In this document: in pieces, positions 1 through 10,947 of the stretch
How positions within the stretch are numbered: position 1 is the stretch's first letter
How the letters are laid out: each line of letters begins with the position of its first letter
Assembly: GCA_024803745.1 (NCBI GenBank)
Contig: JANJXV010000025.1
Span: 13,997,341 to 14,061,340 of the forward strand
Length of the DNA: 64,000 nt
Reading direction: 5' to 3'
Source: Megascapheus bottae
Lineage: Eukaryota > Chordata > Mammalia > Rodentia > Geomyidae
Notes under the pieces: model-generated
What the model was told of the DNA's origin: nothing
Database searches by the model: none
The model's input: the letters and a program-made list of their open reading frames with translations, nothing else
Translations under genes and position numbers: made by a program

Positions 1-100
1 TCTCTTAGACTTTTCTGCTTAGTTAGCTTGAAAGTGCGATCCTCAGATCTCAGCCTCCTGAGTAGCTCGGATTCCAGGTGTGAGCCACCAATGCTCAGCT
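1..100 (-). mobile_element. SINE-A, left-monomer part, cut by window edge
   Basis: Reverse complement of the B1/Alu-like monomer: ATCCTCAGATCTCAGCCTCC, then GAGTAGCTCGGATT and GTGAGCCACC. Only this monomer lies inside the window, so the right monomer is presumably upstream. The 101-865 stretch that follows has no repeat or gene I recognise. Confidence 0.85.
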
Positions 101-863
101 CATATCTTGGATGGGCCATGGGCCATGTGATCTACAAGGGGTCCTTTGAGACATTGCTACTCCAGAGGCTGTGGGGAAGGGAGAAGTAGAAGAGAGTGCC
201 CTCTTCCTGTGACTTTGCTGCAACAGCAGAGATAGAGAAATCTCATTTAGAGACTGGCAGTAATCGGTCTCAGTCATTTTGTTTCCTACATGAAGAAGTG
301 AATCATCAGAGATATCAAGCACTTGACCCAAGCCAAACAGGCAAGTGGAACAGGCCCCACCACGACTTCTAACTCAGCCTAAGTGGTTTTTCCCTCTCCC
401 TTTAAGATGACTGACTCATTTTCGGGTGAAAATGAAACTTCTATTAAATCATATGGTGGGGTTTTTGTTTGTTTGTTTTTTTACCTCATCCCTTCACTAG
501 GACTTTGTTCACATTGTTTGCACTTCAAGTTGATTGTCTCTCTCCTTCTGTGCTGGCATGAGGATCCCAGGAAAATGAGCCCTCCAATGAGTCAGCTCAT
601 CAACAATGAACTTGGTAAAGCTCCCGTTCACAACGAAGCACTTCTGGACTCAAAGCTCATCTCTTCTGTCCAAGGTCGAGTGCTCTTGCAGGAATGTCAT
701 TAAGATCAAAACAGAACAATCAAGAAGGGCAGAAGAGTTCAGTGTTATGGACTTCAGAGTCCAACCAGACCTAAGAGAACATTTTCTTGACTCAGTTTCC
801 TCTTCTGGAGCATTGAGCAAACTACAGAACTATTTCATACTGTTTGTGTTGAAATCAAATAAG

Positions 864-865
<2 letters not shown>

Positions 866-895
<30 letters not shown>
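866..895. repeat. (TAA)n microsatellite
   Basis: About nine uninterrupted TAA/ATA units. It could be the A-rich tail of a decayed retroelement, but I see no recognisable body upstream. Confidence 0.95.
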
Positions 896-899
<4 letters not shown>

Positions 900-1224
900 G
901 GACATAATAAGTACCCCCAAACACATTAGTTTCCCATAGTCACAGCTAGGTGAACAAATATATTCCTGGACTGTTTTTAGTTGCATATGATTTGGAAAAA
1001 ATGGAGAACCATAATTATCTTTTAACATCTCCAGTTGTTGAAATACTTAAGTTCCAACACAGTTTTAGGCAAAGATTACAATGAAAACAGAACATTTGCA
1101 AATACTCTTTTCACTTTTTCTTTGCTTTTCCTTTCTTTCTTTTTCCTTTTCTTCTCCCTCCATCCCTCCCTTCCCTACCTGGTAGAGGTCTAACCCAACC
1201 TTGAGCAAAACAAAAAGCTCAAGG

Positions 1225-1478
1225 GAGTCAGGAGTGTGGCCTAGTGGTAGAGCGCTTGCCTAGCATGCAAGAAGCCCTGGTTCGATTCCTCGGTACCACA
1301 CACACAAAAAAAAGCCAGAAATTGTCCTGTGACTCAAGTGGTAGAGCACTAGCCTTGAGAAAGTTCAGGGAAAGTGCCCAAGCCCTGTGTTCAAGCCCCA
1401 GGACTGGAAAAAAAAAAGTGCTCAAGGACAGTACTTAGGCCCTGAGTCCAAGACCCAGGATTTGGAAAAAAGAAATGA
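1225..1478 (+). mobile_element. SINE-B with a partly duplicated 3' end
   Basis: The left tRNA-like monomer has A box TGGCCTAGTGGTAGAGCG and B box GGTTCGATTCC. The right monomer ends GTTCAAGCCCCAGGACTGG plus poly(A). After the poly(A) a second copy of just the right-monomer end appears (GTGCTCAAGGACAGTAC to CCCAGGATTTGG, 1419-1467) with its own A-run. This suggests a template switch, an internal duplication or two overlapping insertions. Confidence 0.9.
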
Positions 1479-1530
1479 ACAAAGTCCATATTAGCCAAAA
1501 ATGAACTATAGAAACATTTTTAGCATAGGC

Positions 1531-1780
1531 TTTTTTTTTTTTGCCAGTCCTGGGCTTGAACTCAAGGTCCTGAGCGCTGTGAGCGCTGTTCTTGAACTTT
1601 TTTTGCTCAAGCTTGCACTCTATCACTTGAACCACAGCTCCATTTCTGGCTTAAAAAAAATGGTAATTGGAGATAAGGGTGTATGGACTTTCCTACCCAG
1701 GCTGGCTTTGAACTGTGATCTTCAGATCTCAACCTCCTGAGTAGCTAGGATTACAGGTATGAGCCAGTCGTGTCTAGCTT
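1531..1780 (-). mobile_element. SINE-A, near full length
   Basis: It begins with the poly(T) complement of the tail, then GCCAGTCCTGGGCTTGAACTC, the link TGGTAATTGGAGATAAGG and the B1-like monomer ending GTAGCTAGGATTACAGG. The duplicated GAGCGCTGT inside the right monomer is specific to this copy. 1781-2296 shows nothing recognisable. Confidence 0.9.
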
Positions 1781-2296
1781 AGCATAGATTTTTGATTGTC
1801 TAACAGGAAAGCCAATACTGAGACAGGAATGTTTAAGAATCAAGCACAACAAAGCCCTCACATCTGATTTTGGATGCCAGCTGAGATTTGAAGTTTGAAT
1901 CTCTGCTGCTTCATAGGGAATCCACTCTTCCTTTCTCTGACATTCCTCTGCAGTAAGCACTTGCCCCAGCTTCCCATCACTTCTGGATGAAGATGGATGG
2001 CTTTGCATATGGCAGTCTAATTATAATCAAGAATAATGACCAGGAAGATCTCTGTGAAAGAAAGGATAATTTATTACTCGGATTATGTCTACCATATCTA
2101 AGAGGTACTCAGAAGTAAACTACTGAATTCACCCTGAATTCTGTGACCAGAAACAGAACACAAATTTAGAAGAGGGAAAAATCTCTACTCTTTGTCCCTC
2201 TTGGCATGGGGTTATGGTAGGAATCCTTAGATATTTCCAGTCGTATCTATTGACTTCTCATCCAATGGAAAAGACTCTGAAGGAAAAGAAGATGGG

Positions 2297-2460
2297 AGCT
2301 GGGTGCTGGTAGCCACCGTGGCTCATCCATGTAATGTTGGCTACTCAGGTGGCTGAGATCTGAGGATTGTGGTTTGAAGCCATCAGGGCAGGATAAGTCC
2401 ATGAGACTCGTATCTCTAGCAACCAACAAAAAAGCTGGAAGTGGAGCTGTGCAGCACTAG
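2297..2460 (+). mobile_element. SINE-A, 3'-truncated
   Basis: Left monomer GGCTACTCAGGTGGCTGAGA and link ACTCGTATCTCTAGCAACC are present. Sequence similarity stops shortly after GGAAGTGGAGCTGTG, so most of the right monomer is missing. 2470-2798 is unique-looking. Confidence 0.8.
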
Positions 2461-2796
2461 CTTTGTAGCCCTCACAGGAGAAGGTGGTCCATCTCCTTCA
2501 CCCAGGCTCTCCAGCCCCAACAGGCAGTGGTTCTCTGAAGCCAAGCCGTGCCCCTGCCACCCTGAGCCAGGATATGTCAGCAGCCTCATTGCCAACCCAT
2601 CCACCCATGTCCTGTTTGGTGGGCAGAAGAGAAAATGAAGCTTTGAGGAGATGGAAAGAGAAGTTGATGGTGAAAGCAAGGGCTCATTTCTCAAGGTGAG
2701 GAACTCCGGGAGAATGAGAGTGCTCCCCTTAGTTACCGCACGTGGAAAGTTGGTGAATTCATTCATGCAGAATACCTTCCTCCTGGGAAGGATTAA

Positions 2797-2798
<2 letters not shown>

Positions 2799-2849
<51 letters not shown>
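2799..2849. repeat. (GT)n microsatellite
   Basis: About 25 GT units without interruption. Open frames crossing it translate as poly-VC or poly-HT and are not genes. Confidence 0.98.
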
Positions 2850-2851
<2 letters not shown>

Positions 2852-2954
2852 GCACCATACAGAATAAACCCACAACAGAAAGGGAGGAAGAAAATGATCA
2901 TGTTCAGGACTCCCCTCGAGGGCTCTTTCCTATGTTATGTAGATGCAGATTTGC

Positions 2955-3070
2955 ACTTTAGACACATCGCTCCAATTACCCCTCATAATAACCTGTGCAC
3001 ACAGGCATCGCAACACCTCCTTCAGACGAGGAAGCAGGGCGTTGCAAGGTGAACTAACTCAACTGAAGGG
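2955..3070 (+). mobile_element. MIR-like fragment
   Basis: The order CCTCATAATAACCTGTGCA, then CAGACGAGGAAGCAGGGC, follows the MIR core (CTCACAACAACCCT ... CAGATGAGGAAACTGAGGC). Strongly diverged. Confidence 0.5.
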
Positions 3071-3360
3071 CTAGGATGAATTTCCAACAGATTTGGATTT
3101 GAATGGGGTAAAGTGATTTGCACTTGATTTCCATAGTTCCACACTCCATGATAGAAAATTGAGAGATGCTGTCTTGAAAAGTAATGAGCTTTCTCTACAT
3201 GCAAATAAACAAATAGACACTAAGTGTAAAGTTGAGACAGATATGCTATCAAGTGTCCTCAAACGCTAGAAACATAATAATTGTACATTGAGTCTAATTA
3301 TGGTTGCAAATGTGAATCTGATTACAAATGTAATTCTGTTCTGTTTTTTTTGTGCCATGC

Positions 3361-3363
<3 letters not shown>

Positions 3364-3408
<45 letters not shown>
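3364..3408. repeat. (GT)n microsatellite at a SINE tail
   Basis: It abuts the 3' end of the minus-strand SINE-A at 3409, so the CA array sits exactly where the SINE's A-rich tail belongs. The microsatellite probably grew from that tail. Confidence 0.97.
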
Positions 3409-3410
<2 letters not shown>

Positions 3411-3600
3411 CAGTCCCAAGCCTTGAATTCAGGGCCTGGGTATTGTCATTGAACTTTTTTTGTGCAAGGCTGATGCTCTACCACTTGAGTCACAGCTTCA
3501 CTTCTGGATTTTTTGGTAGTTAATTGGAGATAAGAGTCTCATGGACTGTTCTGCCCTGAGTGACTTCGAACTGTAATCCTCAGATCTTTCAGTCTCCTCA
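3409..3600 (-). mobile_element. SINE-A, 5'-truncated
   Basis: Right monomer (GAATTCAGGGCCTGGG ... CCACTTGAGTCACAGC), link TAGTTAATTGGAGATAAGAG and part of the left monomer to ATCCTCAGATC. The B1-like 5' end is missing. Confidence 0.88.
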
Positions 3601-3709
3601 AACTTTTTTGGGCTTCAGAATCTTGTAGTTGCAGTATGAATTGGATTTGGATTCGGATTGGGTGAATAATTTCGAATCCTACACTTTGTATCAAGGGGAT
3701 GATTCTTTT

Positions 3710-3830
3710 AGAGTTCAGTTTTCTGATCTACACATGGGTGGTAGAGAAACAAATCTCACAGAATTGCTGTAGGAAAGAAAAAATGAAAATATGTAGGGCA
3801 TCCCGCACAATGCTTACCAAAAACAAAGTA
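3710..3830 (-). mobile_element. MIR-like fragment
   Basis: GAGTTCAGTTTTCTGATCTA followed by a purine-rich stretch and ATTGCTGTAGGAAAG resembles the reverse complement of MIR (CCTCAGTTTCCTCATCTGTA ... GGTTGTTGTGAGGA). 3830-4270 has nothing I recognise apart from a possible decayed ID piece near 3905-3950. Confidence 0.45.
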
Positions 3831-4273
3831 TTCAAACGTGTATTTTTCTTTCTTTTTCTCTAGGTCTGAGACGAACTGGAGCTAGGTACCAGTGGACATT
3901 TTCACCCATTGGCTAGTGCTGTACCAACTGAACCATGCCTCCAATCCCATGAAAGTGGATCTTTTGTACTGAAGTCTCAGCAGCAGTTGAAGAGAGAAAC
4001 CAACTACCTCACCCACCTCTTTGCCTTTACTTTGCACCTATACAACTGCAGCCACTCTGGTCTATTTCTGGATGAATCATGTGAATCATGCATCACTACC
4101 TTTTCCCTTGATGTTCCCACTGGCTGGAATAATTTGTTCCTCCTTTCTGCTAAGTACTCCTTTACTTGCCTGCTGCAGAACTTGGCTCAGATAATAGTTT
4201 CTCCAAGATCTTCTTTGACTTTGTTCCCTTTTAATATTGTATTAAAATATTATTATACTATAAAAAAGTGTAT

Positions 4274-4466
4274 TGGCTAGGAGTTTGGCCTAGTGGTAGA
4301 ATGCTAGCCTAGCATGCACAAAGATCCAGGTTCAATTCCTCGGTACCACATATACAGAAAAAGCTGAAAGTGGTGCTGCGGCTCAAGAAGAAGAGCTCTA
4401 GCCTTAAGAAACCCCAATGACAATGCTCAGGCCCTGAGTTCAAGCCCCAAGACTGGCAAAAAAAGT
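4274..4466 (+). mobile_element. SINE-B, full length
   Basis: GGAGTTTGGCCTAGTGGTAG through GGTTCAATTCCTCGGTACC to the right-monomer end AAGACTGGCAAAAAA. The right A-box-like segment is altered to CTCAAGAAGAAGAGC. The 1.5 kb after it (4467-5935) has no repeat or gene that I can identify. Confidence 0.92.
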
Positions 4467-5935
4467 TTTAAGTGTATTGAAAAACTTGAAGGAGCAAATC
4501 TTTCGAGACAAAGCTAGGATCAGGTAAGAAATAGCACCTGGAAACCTGTAATAGCGGTGTATCATGTATTTCTCTGCATCAAATGAAGGGCTGGGCAAAC
4601 ATTCAATTCAAAACATGACTACAAAATACAAATATCTCCAGTATTTAGAAGAAAAACAAAATTTTAATATTAGACTCAGCTAATCTTGGGCAATATGAAA
4701 ATGAATAATAAATGCAGGTAGAAATGGAAGAGTTTTGTTTTATGCATACAAGGGGAATAATTAACTAATCTCCAAACATGTAAATTAGGGCTTAGAAGCA
4801 TTTTCAAAACACCACATCTAACTCTAGTTACATATGCAAAATTTGTTACATTATAATAATTAGCCTTTTTTACAAAAGATTTATTTATTTTGAATAGAAG
4901 TATTAAATATTATACTAATTACGGGTTATTTTACTTTGTACCCAGGGAAAAGAAATGAATATTCATTAGCTCCTTAAGCGACTGATCCTCCGACTAGACA
5001 GATTTCAACATCACCATGAAGCTGTGGGTGGGTAGAAAATGTTTCCTGCAAAACCAAGCACATACTACAAATCACAGTCCAATCTCCTCTGCTAATGTGC
5101 ATATGCTCTAAGCCCATGTGAATTCCTTTAACATTATATGCCCAGGGTACCCAGTTGAGCAGCCAATAACTACTGAATCGACAACAAGACAACAGATTTT
5201 CTTCTGTCTACAGAATCCAGCAATCTTGAACAAGTCTCAAAAAAATTGAAATACAATTTCCCAGAGACATTTTAAACATGATCCTTAAAGGATAAGACAC
5301 ACCTTACTCATCACAAAAGAGTATCTCCCACAATCCTGCCCATGATTTTCTGATCCCACTCTTAAGGAAAGCGTCATCCATCCCCAAAGGTATTTATGAA
5401 GTATTTCCACTACTGCACAGTAAGTAAATACTGTTTTGTTTTAGTTTTTCTCCCCCTCCAATGGAAAGGAAAACTAATTAGGCAATACATTTCGCCAGAC
5501 ACTAGTCCAGTTAATTTTCAACCCTTGTGCAGTTCAGGCCACCTCTGTGTTGGAGTCTGTTGAGCTGCTTGATTTTTATTTTTTGGTTTGTTAAGTTTTG
5601 TGAAGCAATTTAGTGCTTGAGCAAGTCACTAACTCAGAGGAGGGAGGAGCTGAGTGGCTTCCCTTGTAACTTTAGTCTGAGAGGCTGACTTGTAGTCTTA
5701 GTGGCCACCTCTGTGGGGGTGGAAATTGATCATCATGACAGATTGTTCTGGGAACTGGTGATCAGAACCGCCCCCCTCCACCATGGAAAGAGAAAACATC
5801 TCTGGGTCTTCCTTTATGTGTATACAATGGGGATACCATGGAAATTTGCAAAAATGCTATCTCTTGATAGTGTTAACACTCTACAAAGCTAGAAACGATA
5901 TTAAAAAAACCTTTATACAGAAAGTAAAAATTCTT
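4467..5935. other. Unique AT-rich sequence, no gene seen
   Basis: No repeat family, no open frame above about 70 aa and no splice-flanked exon pattern was recognised. A T-rich/C-rich tract at 5437-5460 is the only low-complexity feature. Confidence 0.6.
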
Positions 5936-6183
5936 AGGCACTGGTGGCTCATGCCTGTTATCCTAGCTACCCAAAAGGCTGAGATCTGAGGACTGTGGTT
6001 CGAAGTCAACTGGGACAGCAAAGTCCATGTGACTCTTATCACAAATGAACCGCCAGAAAACCAGAAGTGGTGCTGTGGCTCAAAGTGGTAGAGTGCTAAC
6101 CTTGAGCGAAAAAGCTCAGGGACAAGGTCCAGGCCCTGAGTTCAAGCCCCACAACCAACGACAACAAAAAAGAAAAAGAAAAA
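5936..6183 (+). mobile_element. SINE-A, full length
   Basis: Both monomers are complete: GGTGGCTCATGCCTGTTATC at the 5' side and CCAGGCCCTGAGTTCAAGCC at the 3' side. The tail is CAACGACAACAAAAAAG. The link reads ATCACAAATGAACCGCC, a variant of the usual ATCTCCAATTAACC. Confidence 0.93.
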
Positions 6184-6587
6184 TTCCTCAGAGAATGTAG
6201 AGGAAGTTTATGACTTCTTAGGAAGCTTCAAATTTCTGAGAACCAAGAGAGAAGGTTCACTCAAAAGTTACAGATTATCAAGTGTGTACTATATGGTAAT
6301 ACTTACAAAATATAAGTTCAAGGACCCACCCCAGACCTATGAAGTGAAATTGTGAGGTCATTCTTTCATTAAAGTTTAAAAAGAGCTTCTGGACACTGTT
6401 TTAGGTCCTACCTATTGCCCTCTCCATAATATATAATCATAAGAACCCCAAAGTCCAGGCTACCTATTTATCAAAAGTTTTCATGATACAACCTGGGAAA
6501 TAATTGTCATTCATTGCAAGGGATTATGAATAGGCAATTACTGTGACCCGAGGGAGTCAGAGACCACCTCTGTAAAGATATAGAGGG

Positions 6588-6628
<41 letters not shown>
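6588..6628. repeat. (GATA)n microsatellite
   Basis: About ten perfect GATA units, with a diverged GATATA continuation. 6184-6587 has nothing recognisable. Confidence 0.97.
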
Positions 6629-6959
6629 TAAGGATCTCTATAAAGATATATAATGATTCATAGCTTGGTATGGAAAGGCCAACCCAAGAAAGTACCAGGA
6701 TTCAAGGCAAACAAGGGTACCATCTGTAAAGGAATGCAGTTAAGCCATCAGGGGCCCATTTCTAAATTCAAATGGAGAATGCCGATGGAGCAGCCTCGGA
6801 CAGCAGAGAGACTTAAAAAATATGGGCTTATCTGGTGTCTAGTGGGCAACGAGAAAGGGTTAGAAGGGAAATTATCCAATTCACTTAGCTGGATAATTTA
6901 TTTAGGTCTCTCATGAATCCATGTCCCACATTAGGGAAAAAAAACACATGAGACAGATA

Positions 6960-7200
6960 AACATTGGGGATAGTATGTCTTCACTGATTTCACAGGACCG
7001 TTATGCAGTATTTTTGTCTTCATTTTCTGCTCTAATAGATACTGGTAATACCCGTTGATGGGCTGTGAGAGACACAGCTTTTCCAAAGCCAAATGGAAGT
7101 GCCTTGAAATATCCTGTAGAAATTAATGAGCCATGAGGATTTTCAGTGGACTTCTAACCTAGTCTCTCTGGAGTTTCCTCCAGGTCAATCTTTATCAACT
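6960..7200. other. Repeat-free segment, possible conserved noncoding sequence
   Basis: Low-repeat sequence with GTAGAAATTAATGAGCC and a CCCGTTGATGGG block. Weak candidate based only on sequence character. Confidence 0.25.
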
Positions 7201-7321
7201 TCTCTAGTTTCCAACATATTATTTTTACATTAAAATAATTTTTTACTTACAAAGTGACAAATAAATCGGTATTTTAGAAAACTCCCAACAATATAAAATA
7301 TGGTATAAAAATAAAAAATAA

Positions 7322-7432
7322 AGTGGTGCTGTGGCTCAAAGGGGTAGGGCAGTAGCCATGAACAGAAGAGCTCAGGGACAACACGCAGGCCCAGAGTTCA
7401 AGTACCATGGCTGACAGAAAAAAGAAAAAAAA
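7322..7432 (+). mobile_element. SINE-A, right monomer only
   Basis: It starts AGTGGTGCTGTGGCTCAAAG and ends with CCCAGAGTTCAAGTACC and an A-rich tail. The B1-like left half is absent, so this is a 5'-truncated insertion. Confidence 0.88.
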
Positions 7433-8070
7433 ATCAAATGATAAAGTAAAAAATATCCATTATTTCCCTATACAAGAGCAATTACAGTTAATATTGTCAT
7501 GTATAATAGCGTGCAATACATCAATGCATTATAGTTTTACTTACCTGAATTATAGTATTTTATTATTCTGCCACTTGCTTTTTCCCCCTTTAGGTTTACT
7601 TACTCTTCTTCTCACTTGATCTACATAATTTTTAAATAACTTTATAATCTTCCATAGAATAGATTGCCCCTGCTTAATTAATTCCTCATGATGAAAATTC
7701 AGATTATGTACAATCAATTCTTAAACAATCATAATGAGAGTTTTGAAGATGACCAGATGTCACAATGACGTACAGATCAAGGACTTCTCAATAACTTCAT
7801 CAATAATTAACTGAACCAAGGTCATTTCCAGACATCCTACTGCCACAGAAAAAGAATCTGCCACAACAACATGAAAAAAAAGAATTAAACCTATAAACAT
7901 TATTAATTGAACTAAAGAAAGACCAGACAATAGAGATACATATCCTGTTTGTTGTCAGGAAGAATTAGGTATTTTGAACTTATCCGTGATCTCAATTTCC
8001 TTTATAAAAACCAAAGGAAAAGCAAAGGTAATAATTGGAAACTATTACTACTTCAAAAGTCAACCAATAG

Positions 8071-8262
8071 GGGCCAGGAGTTTGACCTAGTGGTAGAATA
8101 CTTGCCTAGCATGTATGAAGATGTATGGATTTGATTCCTGGGTACCACATACATAAAAAAAACCTGGAAGTGGTGCTGTGGCTCAAGTGGTAGAGCTGTA
8201 GCCTTGAGAAAGTCCAAGAACGGTGTTCAGGCCCTGAGTTCAAGCCCTAAGACTGGCAAATT
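8071..8262 (+). mobile_element. SINE-B, full length
   Basis: TTTGACCTAGTGGTAGAATA (A box) and GGATTTGATTCCTGGG (diverged B box), then the right monomer GAAGTGGTGCTGTGGCTCAA to CCTAAGACTGGCAAA. The 3' A-run is replaced by a T-run, which is odd for a plus-strand copy. Confidence 0.9.
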
Positions 8263-8652
8263 TTTTTTTATAAGTCAACTGATAAACTCAATATACTTTT
8301 CATGACCAATAGTCAACTACAGTGATTTTTTTGGAAAAAGAGTAATTTGAAAGAAGTATTATTTTTCTCTGGAAATGACCATTACTTCCCTTGCAGGGTC
8401 CTTTATAAGCATCCAAGCAAGCTGTCTTCACTTTGCATTTTTTGGATCCCAGGAAAGCTTCAAGTTGTAATTCTGCCAGGGGCCCTTGTTCAGTGGTCTC
8501 CACTGAGGGCTGAGCTGCACCAGTTCCTTTCTGTGGGCGGAAGAGTTCCAAGATGTTTACCGTATCAAGATAATGTATCTGTGGTCTAGACTGTTACTTC
8601 TAAAGTGTGGTCTCTAGACCATCAGTATCAATCCAATAACTTAAAAAATAAT

Positions 8653-8878
8653 TGTTTGTGCTGGTCCTGGGGCTTGAACTCAGGGCCTGAGTGCTGCTAT
8701 CCTTGAGTTATGTTGCCCCAAAGTAGCGTCTCTACCACTTCAGCTACAGCTCCACTTTCAACTTTTTTTGGTGGTTAATTGGAGATAAGACTCTCACAAA
8801 TTTTCTTGCCTGGGTTGATTTTGAACCACAATCCTCAGACCTCAGTCTCCACAGTCGCTAGGATGATAGGCACCCCTT
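8653..8878 (-). mobile_element. SINE-A, full length, small internal insertion
   Basis: GGGGCTTGAACTCAGGGCCT at the 3' side and CAGTCTCCACAGTCGCTAGG at the 5' side. About 15 extra bases (around TTGCCCCAAAGTAGC) interrupt the right monomer. Confidence 0.9.
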
Positions 8879-8879
8879 T

Positions 8880-8960
8880 TGTGCCTCAGTTTCCTTATCT
8901 GTAAAGTGAGGTTCCTAGTAGCCTTCTTCTCCACAGGGTAGTAAAGATGGAAGCGATTGT
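8880..8960 (-). mobile_element. MIR fragment
   Basis: GCCTCAGTTTCCTTATCTGT followed by AAAGTGAGG is the best-preserved MIR signature in the window (reverse complement). A second, weaker match at 9055-9110 (CTATTTCTTCACCTGTGAAA) may belong to another copy. Confidence 0.7.
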
Positions 8961-9797
8961 TAAATCAACAGCTGTTTTTGGTTAGCGTAAACTACTTGGG
9001 GAGACAGCTTCTCTAAGGACCTGACCTAAGTTTGGCCTAGCACAAACTCCTTTACCTCTGGAGCCTCTATTTCTTCACCTGTGAAATGAACAATCATATC
9101 AGAACCACCACTACACCAATGTGGAGACAAAGTGAGAGGAGGCCATCCAGGCAAGAAAGTTAACGCCTCCACACTCATCAACCAGGCTACAGGAGCTTCT
9201 CTCATTAGCTGGTGAGTCAACCCAATGACCCTTCTCTTTCAGTTGCTTTCCACCAGCTGATCCACCCACCTTCCTTTTTCAGACCAGCACTCTATTCATA
9301 TCGAAAAAATTTGCTGCCACTGTCTATTAGTTACATTTTTAGTGTCTTGTGTAGTATTTCTTTCGATAACATTCTCTCTCATTCTTTAGTAACATCCTTC
9401 TTGCTAAAATGAACACCTATTATTTCCCTACTTGTTTTCATCTGAACTGAAAATATGCCACAGCAGCCTGATGTCTTTATTCATAGCCTTTCCAAGCTTA
9501 GGTTAACTATACCAAAGATAACTAACAATAACTGTGCTGACTTGCCACATTGCTTCATTTACTTCCCAGAATAACTCCACAGAAGGAGAACTCAAACTTT
9601 GTCTATTATATAAATAGGGAAAATAGGGTGGAGGGGTTAAAGAACTCAAAGTTTTCTTCAATGGATATATAATGGCACTCCTTTGACTCTTTGAAAACTG
9701 AATTCACTAAGACAGCAACAGGGAACAAGGAACAAGCTCCTGCCACATGCTCTTCAGTAGTGATACAAACTAGCAGAAAAGCAGCCACTCAAGGAAT

Positions 9798-10267
9798 TGT
9801 GATCGATAGTGTCGCTTCCGCCTCGACCAGCAAGGAAGACGCGACACAGGATTCTTCTCCAAGTGGTTTATTCAGGAACCCTTAACAAACTTCTTCCTTT
9901 CTCCTAGCAGAAAGTTATTAGAATGGCATTACTCGGCCCCCCAACACGATAGAACTTGCAGGAGGTGAAAAGAAATAGGAGTAGGAGGCCACAGAAAAAG
10001 GAGGAGGTAAGAAGGACAGAGGAATGAAAAAAATAAGGATAGGCAAATAAATCTTTGGTGTCACAGACTTATTGGAAACAAAAAGAAGACCCACCAAGCA
10101 GGAAGCCATTAAGACCAGCCATCAGAACGCCATCTTTTAGAACTCCAACTCTCACTATTTAAGCCAAGGCCAAACTCTGTAATGAAGATGGCCCAAATAG
10201 TAGACATGGGCTAAAGTGCTTTCTTCTTCATGGCGTACTTGTGTCACCTACCCTCCTATCTGTCACA
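9798..10267 (-). mobile_element. ERVK-like solo LTR (old endogenous retrovirus trace)
   Basis: Read on the minus strand, the segment begins TGTGACAG and ends GATCACA, so its termini are TGTGA/TCACA. Near the 3' end is a polyadenylation signal (complement of TTTATTCAGG at 9867-9876), followed by a CpG-rich R/U5-like block. That block includes GTCGCGTCTTCCTTGCTGG on the minus strand and resembles rodent class II (IAP/ERVK) LTRs. A U3-like part contains AAGATGGCG. No internal gag/pol sequence is visible on either side. Flanking target duplications are not convincing, so the right boundary is approximate. Confidence 0.6.
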
Positions 10268-10478
10268 CTTCTCTTCTGATAACCTTTCCTATCATCATTA
10301 TTTATGTTTATGTCTTTCCTAGATTCTTCTCTTGCCAGTCTAAAGGACCATGATTGTTTAGTTAGCTTGGAAGCTAGGAAGTAAGCACATTTTCTTCAGA
10401 TGTGGACTCTTTAAATGGTTACAGGAGGAAAACCTGAGTTTGGGTTGGGTTCCTTTATGTTTTAGAAATGATGACTGA

Positions 10479-10738
10479 AAGCCAGGTGCTGTGGCTCATG
10501 CCTGTAATCCTAGCTACTCAGGAGGCTGAGATCTGAGGATCATGGTTCAAAGCCAGCTGGGACTCTAAAGTCTATGAGACTCTTATCTCCAATTAACCAC
10601 TCAAAAAAACCAGAAGTGGCACTGTGGCTCAAGGGGTAGGGTCGTAGCCTTGAGCTGAAGACCTCAGGGACAATGCCCAGGACCAGAGTTTCAAGTCCCA
10701 TGACCAACAAAAAAGCAAGCAACCAAGCAAGCAAGAAA
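10479..10738 (+). mobile_element. SINE-A, full length, GCAA-rich tail
   Basis: Close to consensus throughout (GGCTCATGCCTGTAATCCTA; GTTCAAAGCCAGCTGGGAC). The tail contains CAAGCAAGCAAGAAAAA, an incipient (GCAA)n microsatellite. It lies ten bases before a same-strand SINE-B. Confidence 0.95.
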
Positions 10739-10747
10739 AAATGAATG

Positions 10748-10947
10748 AGGAGCCAGGAGTATGGCCTAGTGGTAGAGTGCTTGCCTAGCATGCACGAAGA
10801 CCTGGGTTCAATTCCTCAGTACCACATACATAGAAAAATGTTGGAAGTGGTGCTATGGCTCAAGTGGTAGAGCTCTAGCCTTGAGAAAAGTCCAAGGACA
10901 GTGCTGAGGCCCTGAGATCAAGCCCCACGACTGGCAAAAAAAAAAGG
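10748..10947 (+). mobile_element. SINE-B, full length, near consensus
   Basis: GGAGTATGGCCTAGTGGTAG, B box GGGTTCAATTCCTCAG, right monomer to CACGACTGGCAAAAAAAA. One of the least diverged SINE-B copies, hence probably young. Confidence 0.95.

Noticed and set aside
2416..2901. 161-codon minus-strand frame
   Set aside because: It contains a poly-HT stretch from the GT microsatellite, and the rest is SINE and unique sequence without coding signal.
8470..8500. CCAGGGGCCCTTG and the similar CATCAGGGGCCC at 6748 as CTCF sites
   Set aside because: The core requires AGRKGGC; these read GGGGCCC and miss essential positions.
10748..10830. tRNA-like sequence with intact A and B boxes
   Set aside because: It is the left monomer of SINE-B and cannot fold as a full tRNA with an acceptor stem; the same applies to all other SINE-B copies and the ID monomer at 35489.
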